From assembly GCA_037176845.1 (NCBI GenBank), contig JAYKXP010000006.1:1-64000 (forward strand): a stretch of DNA of 64,000 nt, in the 5' to 3' direction. This DNA is from Paramarasmius palmivorus. Lineage: Eukaryota > Basidiomycota > Agaricomycetes > Agaricales > Marasmiaceae. Positions 35,045-46,495 of the stretch are shown here, piece by piece; position 1 is the first letter of the stretch; each line of letters starts with the position of its first letter. The notes below the pieces were generated by a model, which did not search any database, was not told where the DNA came from, and saw only the letters and a list, made by a program, of their open reading frames with translations. A program made the position numbers and the translations under genes.

Positions 35045-37746
35045 TTACCAGTTCATGCTACTTTCCCTGAGGATGGGCTGGGAAATAGTGGCGGGTGCAA
35101 CATTCCTTCTTTGCGTCATGCCACCAACTGGACTCGTCCTTGCTCCATTCTGGTTGTACTGGGTGTATGAGTACTCTTCCGGCTGAGTCTGTTGGTAGCC
35201 TCTAAGCGAATCTTCCGCAAAGTAGAAGCTTCTCCTTCTCTGTCCGCCGAGACTGTCCTGGTCGAATTCCCTTCCTTCGGGCCTAGCTCCGGGAACAGGA
35301 TCGCTCAAGCGCCTATGTGCTACCTCCTGACGTCTCTGGTACCATTTATAACCGAGGAAGGCGAGCACCAGGACAGCGATCGCACCGAGGGTGCTGACAA
35401 CGCCGATGATCGCGTCTTGTCGGGTCCTGTCAGTGTTACTGGAGCTGTCGTTGTTGCCAGATCCACCGGTCTTGCCGTTGTCGCCACCGTTGGGATCGTC
35501 TTCGGAAAGTATGGAATAGCCAGAGTTGATACGGACAGCGAGCGCACGGGCATTCTGGTCGTTGACACCTGTGTAGAATGCGGATTGAGGCGCTTTGATC
35601 ATACCGGCCAAATTGTCCACTTGATCGGTCGGGATGTAGGCAAGGTAGACGGTGCCCAACTCGTTTGCATCCCCAACGTCACGATAAGTAGACGGTTGAT
35701 AAACTTGCAACATCCAAGTTTTAGTGCCAGAGTCTGAAGATAGCATTAGTGCATGAAAGGTTTAAAGAAATCATTCCACATACCACCAGGCAAGCCAAGG
35801 GCAGTATTCAGGATAGCAGGCATGTAAGCAAATATCTGGGCGCTAGATAATTCGTTTGTAGCGACAAACGGCCAGTTGAGTTCTTGGTTGAACAGCAAAC
35901 TGATCAGAGTGAAGCCGGTAACGTCTTCGCCTTTCTGATAACCATTCCTTGGATAAATTCTGCTAGGGAGATCGGAAGGAAGCGGCGCAGCCGAAAAGGT
36001 CGCAGTAACAGCAGCAGCAGATGCAGCTGTCTCGGAGTTGAGCGTAGTCGGAGCCTCGTCCGGGTTCGACATGGACAGACTTGTCCTTGTGGGGATGCTC
36101 GTAAAGGCAAGCTCACTCTCTGTCAACACGAATGAGAATTCTGAATTAACAGAGAACGAAACGACGGGGGTTGTAGTGGTGGCAGTGGGCGTGAAGGAAG
36201 CCGACAATGAGCCAGAGTCCGACGCGCTGATGGCACTGCTGCTATTGTTATCACCTCCTGGGAAGGAGATGCTGATGGATGACGAACCAGAGACACTGGA
36301 AGGTCCACTGGAAGGTTCGCTGGAAGGTCCGCTGGAAGGTTCGCTGGAAGGTCCGCTGGAAGGTCCGCTGGAAGGTCCGCTAGAAGGTCCGCTAACAGAC
36401 GATGGTCCATCGGTGGGTACTGAGCTTGAACTGGGTGGCTCACTGATCGATCCAGGTTGACTGCTACTAGGACCATCGCCCACACTAGAAGGCCCAACTG
36501 AGGATGAGGGGGGCGTGGTGATCTCACTGCTGGGAGAGTCGGATGTGCTGCTGGGAGGATTGAAGACGCTGCTCACGCCACTAGTCAAATCGCTGATTAT
36601 GCTTGAGATTATACCACCATCCTCAGAGGTGGTACTGCTCGATGGCGGTTCAGTAGGCTGACTAGAGGGTGCATCTGAAGGTTGACTGGTGGGCGCCTCG
36701 GTAGGCTGACTAGTCGGCTCGACGCTAGATTCGGCAGAAGTGGGAGGAAGCAGCACCGAGGTGACTGGACCCAAAATGCTTGACAAGATTCCTCCATCGG
36801 TACGAAGTCGGCTCTGTGGATGATGGATCTGACGTGGGCGTCGAAGGAGGTTCGGTTGTACCATCAGTAGTTGATACAGGGTCTGAAGCAGAGTCTGACG
36901 TGGGTACCGATGTGGGTTCCGATGTGGCCTCCGAGGTTGGGGGCGAGGTGGGCTCAGTAGTCGACGATTCAGTGGTTTCAGGAGGAGGTGCCAAGGCACT
37001 GGAAAGACCACCGATGATAGTGGAAAGAATGCCACCATCCTCAGACGTGGTAGTCGTCGTCGTCGAAGGTGGCTCAGTAGTGCTTGTAGCTGCATCACCC
37101 GACGTAGACTCGGTTGTGCTAGTGGCGCCGGACGAGGTTTCGGTGGGCGATGAGCCACCAGAAGTAGGTTCGGTGGTCCCACTCGACTCGGTTGACCCAC
37201 TGGAGGTAGGTTGAGTGCTGCTCTCGCTGGTAGATCCCGATGACGAAGGAGTCGAAGAGGAAGAAGGAGAGAAGGTAGGTGCAGGAACCAAAGCAGTGGT
37301 GGATGAAAGACTGCTGCTGCTACCACCGAGTCCCAAACCATCAACGACGTCGCCCAGACCTCCAGTTACAGGGTCGAGGAGAGGGTCGAGGAGGCCATCT
37401 AAACGAGTGAACTTAGTCGACCGAAACCTGGTTGAAATATTATAACAACACACCGCCTTGCCGTTTCCGACCACGAGACTGGACTTTTTCGACCAAATTT
37501 CCGCTGTCTGAAGGATACGAAAAGCGGTTGAGTCGTCGTAACAGCCACGTAGGAAGAAAGGGTCAACGTACCAAGTGAAATGTCATCTCCTATCAACCTG
37601 CGCTTGTGACCATTGACTAGGGAACGACGAGCGAAAGAATGCTCGTTGGAGGAACGACTGGCATGGACAGCGAGGATTTGGAGAAGAAAAAAGGCGAACA
37701 AGAGTGAATAAAACGGAGAATGCATGGATTTGAGAGATTTGGACAT
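35045..37746 (-). CDS. Msb2-like signalling mucin / Ser-Thr-rich plasma membrane sensor
   Basis: Three exons fit: 37,746-37,572, about 37,398-35,784 and about 35,732-35,045. The product opens with a signal peptide (hydrophobic core YSLLFAFFLLQILAVHA). It continues with a long Ser/Thr/Pro-rich extracellular region holding repeated EDGGI(L/I)S.I blocks and a PSSG tetrapeptide array coded at about 36,301-36,396. Then come a conserved globular part (GFTLISLLFNQELNWPFV, YMPAILNTALGLP, LGTVYLAYIPTDQVDNLA), one membrane span (GVVSTLGAIAVLVLAFLGY) and a cytoplasmic tail of about 80 residues rich in Arg, Tyr and Gln. This layout resembles fungal signalling mucins upstream of MAP kinase cascades; the Msb2 assignment is inference. 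An apparent one-base frameshift at about 36,794-36,811 breaks the mucin region. Confidence 0.6.
36301..36396 (-). repeat. In-frame 12-bp tandem array coding (G/E)PSS
   Basis: About eight units of GGTCCGCTGGAA or a one-base variant lie head to tail inside the mucin-like gene. They code Gly/Glu-Pro-Ser-Ser on the minus strand. Such arrays change length easily and give dense O-glycosylation sites in mucins. Confidence 0.85.
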
Positions 37747-38718
37747 GATTTATCTAGGAGCAGCGCAAAGCGCACTGCTAAAGGTTGAAGGAGCGTGGAT
37801 GCTAAGGATAGCAGAGACAAGCAGAGTCCGAGTTTGAGAGCCGTAAGGCCGGAGGAGGGAACAGAGAAAGGAAAGAAAAGGGAGAGTCTACGGCAAAACC
37901 GCACGGCAAACGAAACTGACACGGTAATGATGGCAATTCAGGTACACACAACAACCCGGCTCATATCCTTTCTATTCCTCCTAAAATTCCATCTGTCCAC
38001 TTTTCTGATCATCCATTTATCCATCAAACACCTTTACAGGCCTCACATTCCAGATCATCTCCTTCATATTCTTCTTTTTCCTCTCATTTTCCATCCTTTT
38101 TCTTTCACCCCGAACGAACGGTCGCTATTACGCCACGTGGGCCCTTATAATAAATGCACCTCGTTACGACGGGAATTCTCCTGCCAAAAAGTTCTCAACA
38201 GTTACTTACATCAAGCCGAATTCGCCACGTCGAATTTATGTGCTAAACATATGATGAGAACAATACCCGTTTCGGGCGTACCGCCACTAGAACTGTTGAA
38301 CAGCCGAACTGTGTCCTGGAATAGATGTCCTGAAATGAGCGAACACTGCGAATATCGGCAACTGCGTTCTATAAATGCCTGACAGTTTGCCAATACAAGT
38401 CATCAAGCTTCCAAGTCATGACACCACACGGGCATTCCTAGGCGAGGTGCCTTGAAACACTAGCTGAGCGCATTCTTGGGAAAAGATGTAGATGATTGTT
38501 CATACCGATCAACTAGACACCGTAGCACAGTTATAAAATGATATACAGTACTTGCACAGAGGTCTTTTCGCAACCTAGAAACATAGACGGAAGAGTGGAC
38601 ATGGTGGTCCAGGTTCAAGCATGGTTCATGATTTGACGCCCAAAAAGTGACGAAATCGGAATGGCCGGGATAAATTTTCTTACAGCCGCGTCTCGCGCTT
38701 GACCACGTCGGGCCCACC
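37747..38718. promoter_or_regulatory. Shared upstream region of the mucin-like gene and MEF1
   Basis: These 972 bases separate two divergent start codons. A pyrimidine-rich stretch lies at about 37,970-38,110, and the sequence next to the MEF1 start is GC-richer. I see no gene. Specific factor sites cannot be assigned with confidence. Confidence 0.5.
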
Positions 38719-41638
38719 ATGTTTTGCAGGAAACTGGCCCTTTCCTATCCCTCCTCACACATTCTTTTATTTCACAAGTCTGTCATATCATACGGTCGAC
38801 GTCTCGCTTCAACAGCTACAGCAAGAAAAGAGGCCGATGAAGAAACCATAGCAGCACAAGCCGCCAAGTACCCACTCACGGAACAGGACAGGAAACGACT
38901 AAACTTTCAACGAAATATTGGTGTTTCTGCCCATATAGACTCTGGAAAGACGACTCTTACGGAACGTATTCTATTTTATACTGGAAGAATTCGGGAAATA
39001 CACGAAGTGCGTCACTTGATATCCTTCTCAGCTCAACACTTACCATTGGCCAACTTAGGTCCGTGGTCGCGACAATGTCGGTGCAAAGATGGACTCTATG
39101 GACTTGGAAAGGGAAAAGGGTATCACCATTCAGAGTGCTGCCACCTTCTGCGACTGGGAGACAACGAACCCACTCACCAACCAGCAAGACAAGTATGCTA
39201 TCAACATTATAGACACACCTGGTATGACTTTCCGTGTCTGCTACTCTTATAGTTGCCTGATTCCATTGTTCACAGGTCACGTCGACTTTACTATTGAAGT
39301 CGAGCGTGCACTTCGTGTCCTTGACGGTGCAATTCTGGTTTTATGTGCGGTCGCCGGCGTTCAAGTATGTTGTTGCTCATAACGACCTTGGGCTATTCTC
39401 ACATTCTCTTATTAGAGTCAAACGACCACTGTGGATAGGCAAATGAAACGGTACAATGTTCCCCGGATCTCTTTCATTAACAAGATGGATCGACCTGGTG
39501 CAAACCCTTGGCGTATTGTGCAACAAATTCGTACTAAACTCAGAATTGCTGCTGCTGCCGTACAACTTCCCATTGGAGTTGAGGACGAATTCAAGGGTGT
39601 AGTCGACTTGGTTCACTGGCGTTCGCTCTACAACGAAGGACCCAAAGGGTGTGTACTTGTCCTCAACAATGAGACGTTCATTTCTTACCATCCCGTTCTA
39701 GTGTCAACGTAGTGGTCAAGGACGAGATTCCTTCCGACTTGCTCGATCTAGCAAAGGCCAAACGTACAGAACTCATTGAACAACTGGCTGAGGTTGACGA
39801 AGCAATCGCTGACCTGGTATTACTCGATGAGATACCGACTAACGAGCAAATACACGAGGCCATCCGACGCGCAACTATTTCACTCAAGTTCAGTCCTGTC
39901 TTTGTCGGTTCGGCGATCAAGAACACTGGCATTCAGCCTCTGCTCGACGGTGTCACTGCGTATCTTCCCAATCCTTCAGAGGCACGCGCAGTTGCTCAGG
40001 ATATTGAGCAACCTGCTTCCGCACCTTCTGTTCCTCTTATCCCGGCTGCAGATGCTCCTCTCGTTGCCCTTGCATTCAAACTTGAAGAAGGTCGCTTCGG
40101 ACAACTCACTTATATTAGGGTGTATCAAGGTACTCTCAAGAAGGTAGTTATCGTGACCTTGCTGCTCCATTTCTATACTCATTTTCCTTTCGCTAGGCTG
40201 GTATAATCTGGAACACTCGAACAGAGAAGAAGACCAAGGTTCCCAGACTTGTACGAATGCACTCCAACGAGATGGAAGACATTGATTCAATCGGCCCTGG
40301 GGAAATTTGCGCGATCTTTGGTGTCGAGTGTCGCAGTGGTGATACATTCACTGACGGGTCAGCAAGCCTGACAATGGTAAATCTGTCTGCTTTTTTTACA
40401 CTAGTGGATCTTCTAAAGATAATTATTAGGAATCAATGTTTGTCCCACAACCGGTCATTTCGTTATCTCTCAAACTCAATGGTCAAGAAACGCCCAACTT
40501 CTCGCGCGCACTGAATCGTTTCCAGAAGGAAGACCCGACATTCCGTGTCCATGTTGATTCCGAGAGCAAAGAGGTAAACATCCTTGTACAACAACGTCTT
40601 TACCTTTGCTCAATTAAAACTAGACCATCATATCCGGTATGGGTGAACTTCACCTCGAAATTTACGTCGAACGCATGCGCCGCGAGTATAATGTCGACTG
40701 TACTACCGGCAAGCCGCGCGTCGCATTCCGTGAAACTGTCACGAAACGTTCGGATTTCAACTATACCCACAAGAAGCAGACCGGTGGTGCAGGTCAATAC
40801 GGTAAGATGATAGGATTCATCGAACCGATTCGGGACTTCTCGTCGCTGGAGAGCGAAGAGGTTGAAGGAGATCTATTGAAGGATAGGGAGTTTGTCGACG
40901 AGACACTCGGTGGAACTATTCCAATCCAATTCATGCCAGGTATTGAAAAAGTACGTTTTGGTACCTAGATTATAATCACGCTGTCACTAACTGTTGCGCC
41001 CAGGGTTTCATTGAAGCGCTGGAAAAAGGTACCCTCTCTGGTAACCCCATTGTAGGATGTCGTATGGTCGTCACCGATGGTGCCTACCACATCGTCGACT
41101 CATCTGAGCAGGCTTTCCGAATCACCTCAATTGGTGCTTTCCGAGAGGCTTACAAGGCCGCAGGCCCCGTCATCCTCGAGCCGATTATGACAGTTGAGGT
41201 TGTTGCCCCTGTAGAATTCCAGAGTGCGTGCCTCCCTGCCCTTGTCAACCAAAGCTGACCATATCCCGTACAGGTCAAGTCATCGGAGGTCTCAACACTC
41301 GCCGTGGAACCATCATCGATAGCGAAGTTCGTGACGATGAGTTTTCATGCATAGCCGAAGTCGCCTTGAACGACATGTTTGGATACTCGAATCAGCTGCG
41401 TGGTTCAACACAGGGCAAAGGTTGGTGCTCACTCTTGTTTGGACCAAAAACTAGTGCATTGAATTGTCGACTCTTTTACAGGTGAATTTAGCATGGAGTA
41501 TAAGGTCTGCCCGCTTTTCTTTAGTTCATATTCGAATTTATCGCTAACTCTCACGGACAGAAATACGCACCGGTACTTCCAAGTTTGCAGAAGGATTTGG
41601 TGGACGCATATCAGAAGACGCGTGGGCAGAAAAAGTAG
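38719..41638 (+). CDS. MEF1: Mitochondrial elongation factor G 1
   Basis: This GTPase moves the mitochondrial ribosome along mRNA during protein synthesis. The start at 38,719 gives an Arg/Ser-rich, acid-poor leader that suits mitochondrial import. The G domain is complete: P-loop [11 protein letters not shown] (Ser is usual for the mitochondrial EF-G1 branch), switch region [22 protein letters not shown] and INKMDRPGA. Domains II-V follow, with [33 protein letters not shown]-type helices and the C-terminal [23 protein letters not shown] and FSMEYKKYAPV. I count ten or more short introns, for example 39,007-39,058 and 39,222-39,285. The ligase gene follows on the same strand after 262 bases. 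All core motifs are intact. Confidence 0.95.
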
Positions 41639-41900
41639 ACTATCTTACAATAATAGAATAATCATTCCACGACACCCCAATCATAATCATATAGATATTG
41701 TTTAATTGCGTTGTGTGACTCTTGACGGTACATATAAACCCGATACCGACTCATATAACGTGTAACGTCGGGGGCGGGGCGCGCGTCGGGCTGCGTCGGG
41801 GCGCCAGGGGCGGTGTCGTTTGACAGCACTTGACTCAACGTTTAGCGCCGACCATGTTCAAATACGACCCGTGGGCTCCCCTGCTTTACGAGTTATCACC
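41639..41900. promoter_or_regulatory. MEF1 3' end and GC-rich ligase promoter
   Basis: A GC-rich block at about 41,769-41,815 (GGGGCGGGGCGCGCGTCGGG and following bases) contrasts with the flanking DNA and sits about 90 bases before the ligase start. No other feature is seen. Confidence 0.4.
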
Positions 41901-44592
41901 ATGTCCACTGACGACCTTGCAGAAATCGATGGTATCAAGCCGAAAGTCATTCTCGTTGACGGTGAGGAGACAGAAGTCAAGTCGAAGACCAGGTAGGCCC
42001 TTATATTTCTGCCCCAGCCAACGCAAGCTCAACCACAATCTCTAGCAAAAGCGTATACAAGGTGAAGAGGACAGCAGACCACTTCTATTGGTACGTCTTC
42101 TCAAGATGACTGTTGACAGAAACTAACATCCTAGGTTCCACTCAGTACTTGTCCGGTTCGTCATGTCTGCATAGTTCATCGAAAGGACACTAAATTGAAG
42201 AAATACATGGTCTTCAGGCGTGGAGAAATCAGGTACGTTATTCATGACAGTAGCTCGATTGGTAGTCTGAGATTGGATATACAGAAAGGTGTACGGGTGG
42301 AGACACGATCTTGCAAGTGCGTGGACGTATTTATTCTACTTGCCCTTGACTGACTAATATTTTCATGATCAGACATCTGCAGGAAGTCTTGGGCGAAGAA
42401 TACGAGACTGCTCGCTTGAAGCTAAAGAACGGCGACTCGAACAAGCCAACTTCAGCCTCCAAAAAGGCCAGTAAACCCGAATCCAAACCTCAGAGCAAAG
42501 GGAAAGGCCGCGCATCAGCAAAGCGAAAACGTGACGACGACGACGATGACGATGAAGACAAAGAGGAAGAGGAAGAGGAAGACGTAGCACCGTCAAAACC
42601 GTCTTCATCCAAGAAGCCCAACTCAAAGAAGCCCGACTCCAAGAAACCCGAATCCAAGAAACCCAACTCCAAGAAACCCACCTCAAAGTCAGCCCCCGTT
42701 AAACAGGCCAAAAAAGGCAAGGAAAAGGCAAAAATCAAAACCGAGGACGACGAAGTCGATAACGAAGACCCCAACGACGACGATGCAGAGGATAAGATAG
42801 ACATAGATGGTGGAAATACGACTTCTCCTCCTGATGGTTCGGACGAATTGGCTGAAATTGACGGAATCAAACCTCAGGTGTATATGGCGGACGGCGCGGA
42901 AAAGGAAGTGAAGTCGCAAACAAGGTTCGCCTATTCGTTTTGTATCACTGTTTAGACTGATACTCGGCAGCCCCTCCACCTACAAAGTCAAGAGGACCTG
43001 GGATCATTATTACTGGTAAGTGTGGTAAATGTTGATATCGGAGACTTATTAAACACGACTCTAGTACTTGTCCCGTAAGTCCATGCATTGATTGCGATTT
43101 TGACATGTCCACAACTATCTTTACCCTACTATCAAGGCATGGCGCAATCAAGTAAACAAAGTTCTTCATCTCTGGCTTTACAGAGTTAATTCCTTCTGCA
43201 GGGCGGTGTTCCAGTCAATGCAAGATCATGCAAGCACTTGCAGTCACTTCTTGGACATGATTATGAGGCTGCACGTATCAAACTCAGGAATCCTGACGGC
43301 CCTCAGCTCGGAAGTGGCAAAGGGAAATCGACGCGATCCACCAAGAAAGCCAAAAAGGATGATGGAGACGATGGCAAGGGCAATCCTGAACTCCTTTTGG
43401 CAAACAAGTGGGATCTGGCAAGTGGTCCTGACCCAACCGGGTGGTGGGTTTCTGAAAAATTGGATGGTGTCAGGTAGGGCTGTTTTACTTCGAACCACAT
43501 CCTGATTCTAGTGGGCCTAACATGTTATAGAACGTTCTATGACGGAAAGGGCATGGTTAGTCGCCTTGGCAATCCATTCACACCTCCACAGTGGTTCCTA
43601 GACAGTGAGCAGACAGCTATCGGTTTATTTTTCCATGTCTCTCACACTTATTTCAGAGCTCCCCAAAGATGTCACTTTGGACGGCGAGTTGTTTGGTGGT
43701 CGTGGAGAGTTCCAGTCAACTGTCTCCATCGTCAAAACAGTCAATTCTCCCCACTGGCAAAAGATAACCTTCCAAGTGTGTTCACTTGCATTCCGCGCCT
43801 TTGACTACTATTGATCTTAATGCAGATTTTCGACATTCCTTCCCGTGGAGACGAGCCGTTTGAGAAGCGCATCGAGTTCCTGAAGAAACTCTTTGGTGAG
43901 AATGGGTCACATGCATCGGAGCAGGTTGTTGTTGTCGAGCACGAAAAGGCAAAGAACAGGGACCACGTTCTCGAGAAACTGAAAGAGATTGAGGCTCTCG
44001 GTGGTGAGGGTTTAATGTTACGCAAACCTGGATCGTGAGCGTTAGAGACTATCATCCGCCGCGATGTTACTGACTAGTCTCAGAGAATACGAAGGACGTC
44101 GCTCAGCCACCTTGCTGAAGGTTAAGGTATATCTCTGGAACGTCGAGGCAATATCCAGCCCACTGATTGCAAGCTGTAGACGTTCTACGATGCTGAAGCC
44201 ATTGTGACAGGCTACGAAGACGGTAAAGGTCGCAACAAGGGTGTTACTGGATCCCTGGTTTGCAAAATGGAATCAGGAAAGGTAACAACCCCTTTATATT
44301 GTTTGGCGCCGGTGCTGACTGACTTTGACAGAGATTCAATGTAGGGAGCGGTTTGTCTGACAAACAGCGGAAGAATCCTCCAAAGATCGGTACCATTATA
44401 GTCTATCGCTTCCAGGAGCTCACAAAAGACGGCGTTCCAAGGCAAGTATCGTCATACACCTTTTGTGTCAATATCTATCTAAAACCTTGAAAAAGGTTCC
44501 CGACTTTTGTTGGGGAGGCCATTGATAAGAAGGAACCCAAAGACGCCGAAGTTCCCGCCCACAGAAAGGGTGGCAAGTCATCTGATGACTGA
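41901..44592 (+). CDS. ATP-dependent DNA ligase with two N-terminal SWIM zinc fingers
   Basis: The N-terminal half contains two copies of one module. Each has a DLAEIDGIKP- or ELAEIDGIKP-like start and KVKRT..H(F/Y)Y, then a SWIM-type zinc finger spread over tiny exons: CTCPAWRNQ, then RSCKHLQ and GxxYExAR (about 42,060-42,420 and 42,975-43,290). A Lys/Ser/Asp/Glu-rich linker (about 42,430-42,800) separates the copies. The C-terminal half is a ligase adenylation domain with motif I SEKLDGVRTFYDGKG (Lys is the AMP acceptor), LDGELFGGRG, GGEGLMLRKPGS and LLKVKTFYDAEA, followed by a small OB fold with GTIIVYRFQEL. It resembles compact ATP-dependent ligases rather than replicative Cdc9. SWIM domains usually bind DNA or proteins. 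Many introns are needed, some under 60 bases. The role is probably in DNA repair. Confidence 0.85.
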
Positions 44593-44880
44593 GAAATCCA
44601 AAGATATCCTATGAAGATGTTGGATGTTATTTCCTTTACTGTGTTCTAGCGTTGTTCAACCGTATTCTATTGTATGAAGTTCTCGCTCGAGAGAATTAGA
44701 TACAGCAATCAACGAAAAACAAGTTCCAAACAAAGTACAGGAAAACAGCAATGTGCATGCAACGTCATCCTTTGACAAGCCACGGTTTATTGGCTAAGGT
44801 CCAGTCATCCAAAATCCTCCAAAAGTGTGCGACCACACTCTTGTCGACATGTCGACGATGTTGGTCAATCTGTGTTTTCA
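44593..44880. other. Convergent 3' intergenic region (ligase / CDC73)
   Basis: These 288 bases lie between two stop codons facing each other and presumably hold both 3' untranslated regions. No gene or repeat is visible. Confidence 0.5.
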
Positions 44881-46416
44881 TCAGTTCGAAGGCCTCCTAG
44901 CGAAAGATTTGGAACCGACCTTGAGCTCAGTAACATTCCAGTCACCAATTTTGGGGTTTGGCGGCTCTGTTGTCCACGACATGTATATTCCCTTGACTAT
45001 AGACATGTCAGATGTAGCCTGCGTGCTCAACGTCCAAACTAACCATGGTGAAAAAGAACTTTGGGTTCACTCCATCTGTATGGCCGGAACTGCCAAGCTT
45101 GCCCTGTAGTCATGACACATACAACACGATCCCACGCATCTGCACCACCAAACTTTGACAGTGCCTCTGTAGAATCTACGACAAAGTACCTGGAGAGCAA
45201 CGATGTTCAATACAAGAAATATCACATATCGAGGCACGCACTTGCTTTGGATGGCCGTTTCCTTCCCACTTGAATCAATATGTGTCAATTTGCGGTAGAT
45301 AGGTATCATGTCCTCCGGACGAGGGTTGCCTTCAGCCCGTGCTCGCGCTTGTGCTTCGTTGGACGGCTCAAATCTAAAGGATGTTAGCATAGGTGACGAG
45401 ACTGGGCCCATATGCTTACATTGACTCCTGCAAGAATCGTCTGACATTGTGCATTGTAATAAGTGCAGTCGGTGACGAGGAAATCATGATGATGGGGTAG
45501 TTTTGACCTAAAGAAAAATTGAATATCGATCATACAAAACCGAACAAGGATTGCATACGGGCTTTGCGTGCTTGTAGCTTGGGATCTGTCAATTGTGTTA
45601 GTGTCCTTTCCCTTGTGTGCCGGAGATGCGACGAACCAGGTAAAGGTGTGGGTACGACAGCGGCTGCACCAGGCCGACTAGCATCTTTCACTTTCTTCAG
45701 CTTCTCACCGAACGCTTGGCGAACCGAGGAGAAATTCTGATTGTGGGGTTAATTGGATACAAGTAGCCTCAATGAGAAGACCATACATTTGCTTTCACAC
45801 CGCGTAGCACAGAATTCCTATCTCTCAGCTCCACCTCCTGCTGTTTAATCTTCTTTACGACCTCGGCATCATGAGAGTCAGGAACGTACCGACGCTTGGT
45901 AGGCGACGCGGTAGTGGTGGTGGTCGGAGTGGAGAAGGTGGTTGACTTGCTAGAAGCAGCAGGTGCAAAGGTAGAGCGAGGAGAGCCCGGTGGTGTTGTA
46001 GAAGGTCCTTCCGACTTTATTGCAGCTGACTGGGCACCCAAAGGCACTACACGATCATGCTCCTCCGATGGTCCCTCAAGCCAATCCACGACTCCTTTGC
46101 GCTCCGTGACACTGACAAAACCTGTCAGTAAACCTCCTTCTCTCGCCTTCCTCATGTACTCCGCAACGGGGGCATTTTTGAGCGACCATGCCAGATACAA
46201 AGCTTCCAGTGTGTAAGCATCATTCGGTGAGGTTGACGACGACGCCGAAACCTTCAGAAAACGAGTTGCAGTTGTTTTCGGAAATGATTGTCCAGAAATA
46301 ACGATGTGAGTAGCGCTTGCAAGGTCGGGACATGGTTCAGAGTTTTTGATGAAGGAAATGGAAGACTTTGAATTTATGGCCTGGCGAAGAGCGGATAACG
46401 GGTCCGTGGCAGACAT
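44881..46416 (-). CDS. CDC73: Cdc73 / parafibromin, Paf1 complex subunit
   Basis: The product belongs to the Paf1 complex, which travels with RNA polymerase II and promotes elongation and histone modification. The N-terminus has DPLSALRQAI, then YTLEALYLAWSLKNAPVAEYM and FVSVTERKGVVDWLEG, highly typical of Cdc73. A variable linker rich in Ser/Thr/Pro and a basic helix follow. The C-terminal Ras-like domain shows PIIMISSSPTALITMHNVRRF, then DAWDRVVCVMTTGQAWQFRPY and WTTEPPNPKIGDWNV (one exon at about 44,881-44,990). The start at 46,416 is preferred over an upstream in-frame start at 46,497 because it matches the family N-terminus and avoids overlap with CCT3. At least five introns are needed. 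Confidence 0.92.
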
Positions 46417-46495
46417 TGTGGTAGAAGGTTGAAGAAATTCTAGTCTGTGACGCGCGTGACGAACGCGACTCTTTCTCTCCCAAAAACTATACACC
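46417..46495. promoter_or_regulatory. 79-bp bidirectional promoter, CDC73 / CCT3
   Basis: Only 79 bases lie between the two divergent ATGs. The stretch contains CpG-rich GTGACGCGCGTGACGAACGCG, which is partly repeated and self-complementary. Both core promoters and both 5' untranslated regions must fit here or extend into the opposite gene. Confidence 0.6.

Noticed and set aside
35192..35737. 181-codon plus-strand open frame
   Set aside because: It lies wholly opposite the conserved C-terminal domain and membrane span of the minus-strand gene and has no motif.
36038..37445. Long plus-strand open frames rich in Glu/Gly/Val/Ser opposite the mucin-like gene
   Set aside because: They are antisense shadows of Ser/Pro/Thr repeat codons. 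The minus strand has a signal peptide, membrane span and fitting introns.
42490..42870. Ser/Leu-rich minus-strand open frame in the ligase gene
   Set aside because: It is the antisense of the Lys/Asp/Glu-rich linker codons.
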